DNA from: Lachnospiraceae bacterium
Lineage (GTDB): Bacteria > Bacillota > Clostridia > Lachnospirales > Lachnospiraceae
NCBI GenBank assembly: GCA_021202465.1
Contig: JAJQCZ010000010.1
Location: 124,001-188,000, forward strand
Direction: 5' to 3'
DNA: 64,000 nt
Positions 62,113-64,000 of the stretch are shown piece by piece. Both the position numbers and the translations under genes were made by a program. Position 1 is the stretch's first letter; each line of letters starts with the position of its first letter. The notes beneath the pieces are model-generated. The model had not been told where the DNA came from. It searched no databases and saw nothing but the letters and a program-made list of their open reading frames with translations.

Positions 62113-62607
62113 CTACTCCAGTCCGTTGCGGCGGCGCATGGCCTTCACCAGGCCGCCCGCCTCGATGATCTCCAGCAGGTTCTCCGGCAGAGACGCGATC
62201 GGGAACGCTTTCCCGTTCGCGCGCAGGCAGCGCCCCAGCTCCACCTGCACCTCCTGCCCTTCCTCCACAGCGTCGTGGAAATCCGGATTTTCGATGAGGA
62301 GCAGCCCGTTGTTGATAGCGTTGCGGAAGAAAATGCGCGCGAAGGACTTCGCGATCACACAGCGGACGCCGAGCGCCTTGATGATCTCCGGCGCCTGTTC
62401 CCGCGAAGAACCGCAGCCGAAATTCTTCCCCGCCACGATGATATCACCGGGCATGATCTGTCCTGCCAGCTCCGGCCGCAGGGGGGAGAATGCGTAGGGC
62501 TTCATATCTTCTACTGTCTTTAAAGCCAGGTATTCCGTGGGGATGATGATATCGGTGTCGATATCATCCCCCAGCAGCCATACCCGGGCGGTAAATGTCT
62601 CGTTCAT
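62113..62607 (-). CDS. Aconitase-family dehydratase small subunit (LeuD/HacB type), pair 1
   Basis: A 164-residue small subunit. Landmarks are WLLGDDIDTDIIIPTEYLAL near the N-terminus, IIVAGKNFGCGSSREQAPEI and VIAKSFARIFFRNAINNGLL. The start is the ATG at 62607 after AGAGGAAACGGTGCA. It swaps onto the large subunit to form the active site. It is between the two large-subunit genes, 17 bases after the second one. Confidence 0.9.
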   Translation of the reverse strand: MNETFTARVWLLGDDIDTDIIIPTEYLALKTVEDMKPYAFSPLRPELAGQIMPGDIIVAGKNFGCGSSREQAPEIIKALGVRCVIAKSFARIFFRNAINNGLLLIENPDFHDAVEEGQEVQVELGRCLRANGKAFPIASLPENLLEIIEAGGLVKAMRRRNGLE

Positions 62608-62624
62608 TGCACCGTTTCCTCTCT

Positions 62625-63947
62625 TTACACAGGCTGCCCCGCCGCCGCGGTTTCGTTCAGGCTGGCGGTTGTGGTCACCGTGGCGGTGTCCGCCAGGCAC
62701 TCCAGCTGATCCGCCGTGGCGATCTCACCGAGGATGGCGGAGGCGGTCACCGTAGCGGCATCCGCCAGATAGACGAAGGATTCTCTGTGTCCGGCCCGAC
62801 CCTTGAAGTTCCGGGTGCCTGTGCTGATCAGTGTCTCGCCCTCGCCGATGACGCCCTGACAGCTGCCCCAGCAGACACTGCAGTTGGGGTTCATGACGAT
62901 GGCTCCTGCTTCCATGAAAATATCGATCAGCCCCTCCTTCATCGCCGCCGCATAGATCTCGCGGCTGGCCGGCACGACCAGGAAGCGCACCAGCGGATGA
63001 ACCTTACGGCCCCGAATCAGCGCCGCGCCCACGCGCAGATCCTCCAGGCGTCCGTTGTTGCAGGAGCCCAGGAAGGCCTCGTCGATCTTCGTCCCGGCAC
63101 ACTCCGTCGCCGGAACCACATTGTCCACAAAATGCGGCTTCGCCACGATGGGAACGATCTCGTCCAGATCGATGTCATAGACCTGCGTGAAGACCGCGTC
63201 CTCGTCACTGGTATACACAGCCAGCGGCTCCCGGCCTCTCTCCTGCAGATAGTCCAGAGCCACCTCATCCACCTCCATGAGGGCCGTCTTTGCGCCCGCC
63301 TCCACGCAGAGGTTGCAGATGGAGATCCGGTCGCTCATGGTCAGCGTCGCCAGGCCTTCCCCGGAGAATTCCATGGCCTTATAATTGGCTCCGTTGGCGC
63401 CGATGCGGCCGATGATCGTGAGGATCAGATCCCGCGCATAGACGCCCTCCCGCAGCTTTCCGTGCAGGTTAAAGTGCAGCGTCTCGGGAACCATGACCCA
63501 GGAGGTGCCGGTCACCATAGCATAGAGATAATCCGTGCAGCCCACGCCGGTGCCGAAGGCACCCAGCGCCCCGTAGGCGCAGGTGTGGCTGTCCGCACCG
63601 AAGATCAGCTCGCCGGGCCGGACGTGCTTCTCCATCATCACCTGATGACAGACGCCCTCACCCTCGTAGAAGGTAATGCCGTGCGCCCGGGCGAAATCGC
63701 GCATCTTTTTCTGGGACGCCGCCGTCTTGGGGCTGTCCGAAGGGATGTTGTGATCCACGATCCAGACCAGCTTGTCCACATCCGCAATACGCGGATGCTT
63801 CAGATTGTTATACATATCAATCGTGAGGTGGGTCGTCCCGTCGTTGCTCATGAGACGGTCCAGCGTCACCGTACAGATATCCCCCGCCTTCACCGCTTCT
63901 TTCCCGGCGGCGCGGGCAATGATTTTTTCCGCGATAGTCATTCCCAT
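62625..63947 (-). CDS. Aconitase-family dehydratase large subunit (LeuC/HacA type), pair 2
   Basis: A 440-residue large subunit, clearly different in sequence from pair 1. Cluster cysteines are in AFLGSCNNGRLEDL and NPNCSVCWGSCQG, with GADSHTCAYGALGAFGTGVG and WIVDHNIPSDSPKTAAS. The last 40 residues are an unusual tail that repeats itself: LADAATVTASAILGEIATAD, then LADTATVTTTASLNETAAAG. The ATG follows GGGAGGAAGACTGAT. One of the two pairs probably serves leucine synthesis and the other a related hydro-lyase reaction (inference). Confidence 0.88.
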   Translation of the reverse strand: MGMTIAEKIIARAAGKEAVKAGDICTVTLDRLMSNDGTTHLTIDMYNNLKHPRIADVDKLVWIVDHNIPSDSPKTAASQKKMRDFARAHGITFYEGEGVCHQVMMEKHVRPGELIFGADSHTCAYGALGAFGTGVGCTDYLYAMVTGTSWVMVPETLHFNLHGKLREGVYARDLILTIIGRIGANGANYKAMEFSGEGLATLTMSDRISICNLCVEAGAKTALMEVDEVALDYLQERGREPLAVYTSDEDAVFTQVYDIDLDEIVPIVAKPHFVDNVVPATECAGTKIDEAFLGSCNNGRLEDLRVGAALIRGRKVHPLVRFLVVPASREIYAAAMKEGLIDIFMEAGAIVMNPNCSVCWGSCQGVIGEGETLISTGTRNFKGRAGHRESFVYLADAATVTASAILGEIATADQLECLADTATVTTTASLNETAAAGQPV

Positions 63948-63948
63948 A

Positions 63949-64000
63949 TCAGTCTTCCTCCCGGTTCAGCGAGGCGATGAGTCCGCCCTGGTCAAGAATC
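63949..64000 (-). CDS. Partial aconitase-family small subunit (LeuD type), pair 2
   Basis: The last 16 codons of a gene entering from the right edge, reading ILDQGGLIASLNREED then TGA. The ILxxGGLI end is typical of LeuD/HacB proteins. It stops one base before the pair 2 large-subunit ATG, so the operon order is small-large-small-large. Confidence 0.7.
   Translation of the reverse strand, partial: ILDQGGLIASLNREED

Noticed and set aside
60703-63980. Long plus-strand frames opposite the dehydratase genes
   Set aside because: Shadows of the LeuC/LeuD-type genes, with no domain and low-quality start sites.

Overview
The window reads as chromosome of a spore-forming, GC-rich anaerobic Firmicute, most likely a Lachnospiraceae-type clostridium (inference from gene content and style). 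The evidence is the spoIIAA-spoIIAB-sigF operon, spoVAA-spoVAB, a sigG remnant, AAGGAGG ribosome sites, lipoproteins with Ser/Thr/Ala/Glu-rich linkers after the lipobox, a flavodiiron-rubredoxin fusion protein and anaerobe-type salvage and transport genes. I saw no rRNA, tRNA, insertion sequence, prophage or CRISPR array.

Layout. 1-3.6 kb: a surface-signalling operon on the minus strand (a small coupled ORF, an ECF sigma factor fused to a membrane anchor and a large outer domain, and a lipoprotein with a duplicated domain). 3.8-5.4 kb: a decayed RloA/RloB (AbiL-like) defence pair with an intact ATPase and a broken RloB. 5.6-13.3 kb: housekeeping genes (lgt, ychF, a DUF1292 protein, a UvrD-like helicase, gltX, a small alarmone synthetase, a zinc-type ArsR sensor). 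13.3-22 kb: a nucleoside salvage district (psuK-psuG, tdk, a BMP-type nucleoside ABC importer, udk), followed by a sigG gene missing its first third. 22.6-27 kb: a WapI-like small protein with cobI, a frameshifted flavodiiron/flavin reductase/rubredoxin gene, and a LysR regulator.

27-33.5 kb: a sugar-type ABC import operon carrying its own YesM/YesN-type two-component pair and a double-domain ATPase that has lost its P-loops. 33.5-36.8 kb: a tripartite tricarboxylate transporter (tctC, tctB, tctA) with a large hairpin after tctC. 37-43.6 kb: hemolysin III homologue, larC, spoVAA-AB, the spoIIA operon, and a zinc-ribbon TPR membrane protein preceded by a 46-residue gene. 43.9-46.6 kb: an orphan citC and glgA. 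46.7-51.1 kb: YitT protein and two tandem LytR-CpsA-Psr paralogues. 51.2-56.2 kb: a sulfate activation and sulfation operon (cysD, cysNC, sulfotransferase, TauE/SafE exporter, unknown). 56.5-60.8 kb: MntP, DegV, TetR, GNAT and EamA proteins. 60.9 kb to the end: two aconitase-family (LeuC/LeuD-type) dehydratase pairs in a row, the outer small subunit cut by the window edge.

Three loci look damaged: rloB (internal deletion and frame change), sigG (N-terminal third missing, directly after the udk hairpin), and the flavodiiron gene (+1 change in a six-A run). The most unusual features are the sigma-membrane fusion operon, the P-loop-less ATPase inside a sugar ABC/two-component operon, the sulfation operon, and a recurrent 28-29-base hairpin plus ribosome-binding-site element found twice before glgA and once before tctB. 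All family assignments come from reading motifs by eye. No database search was run.
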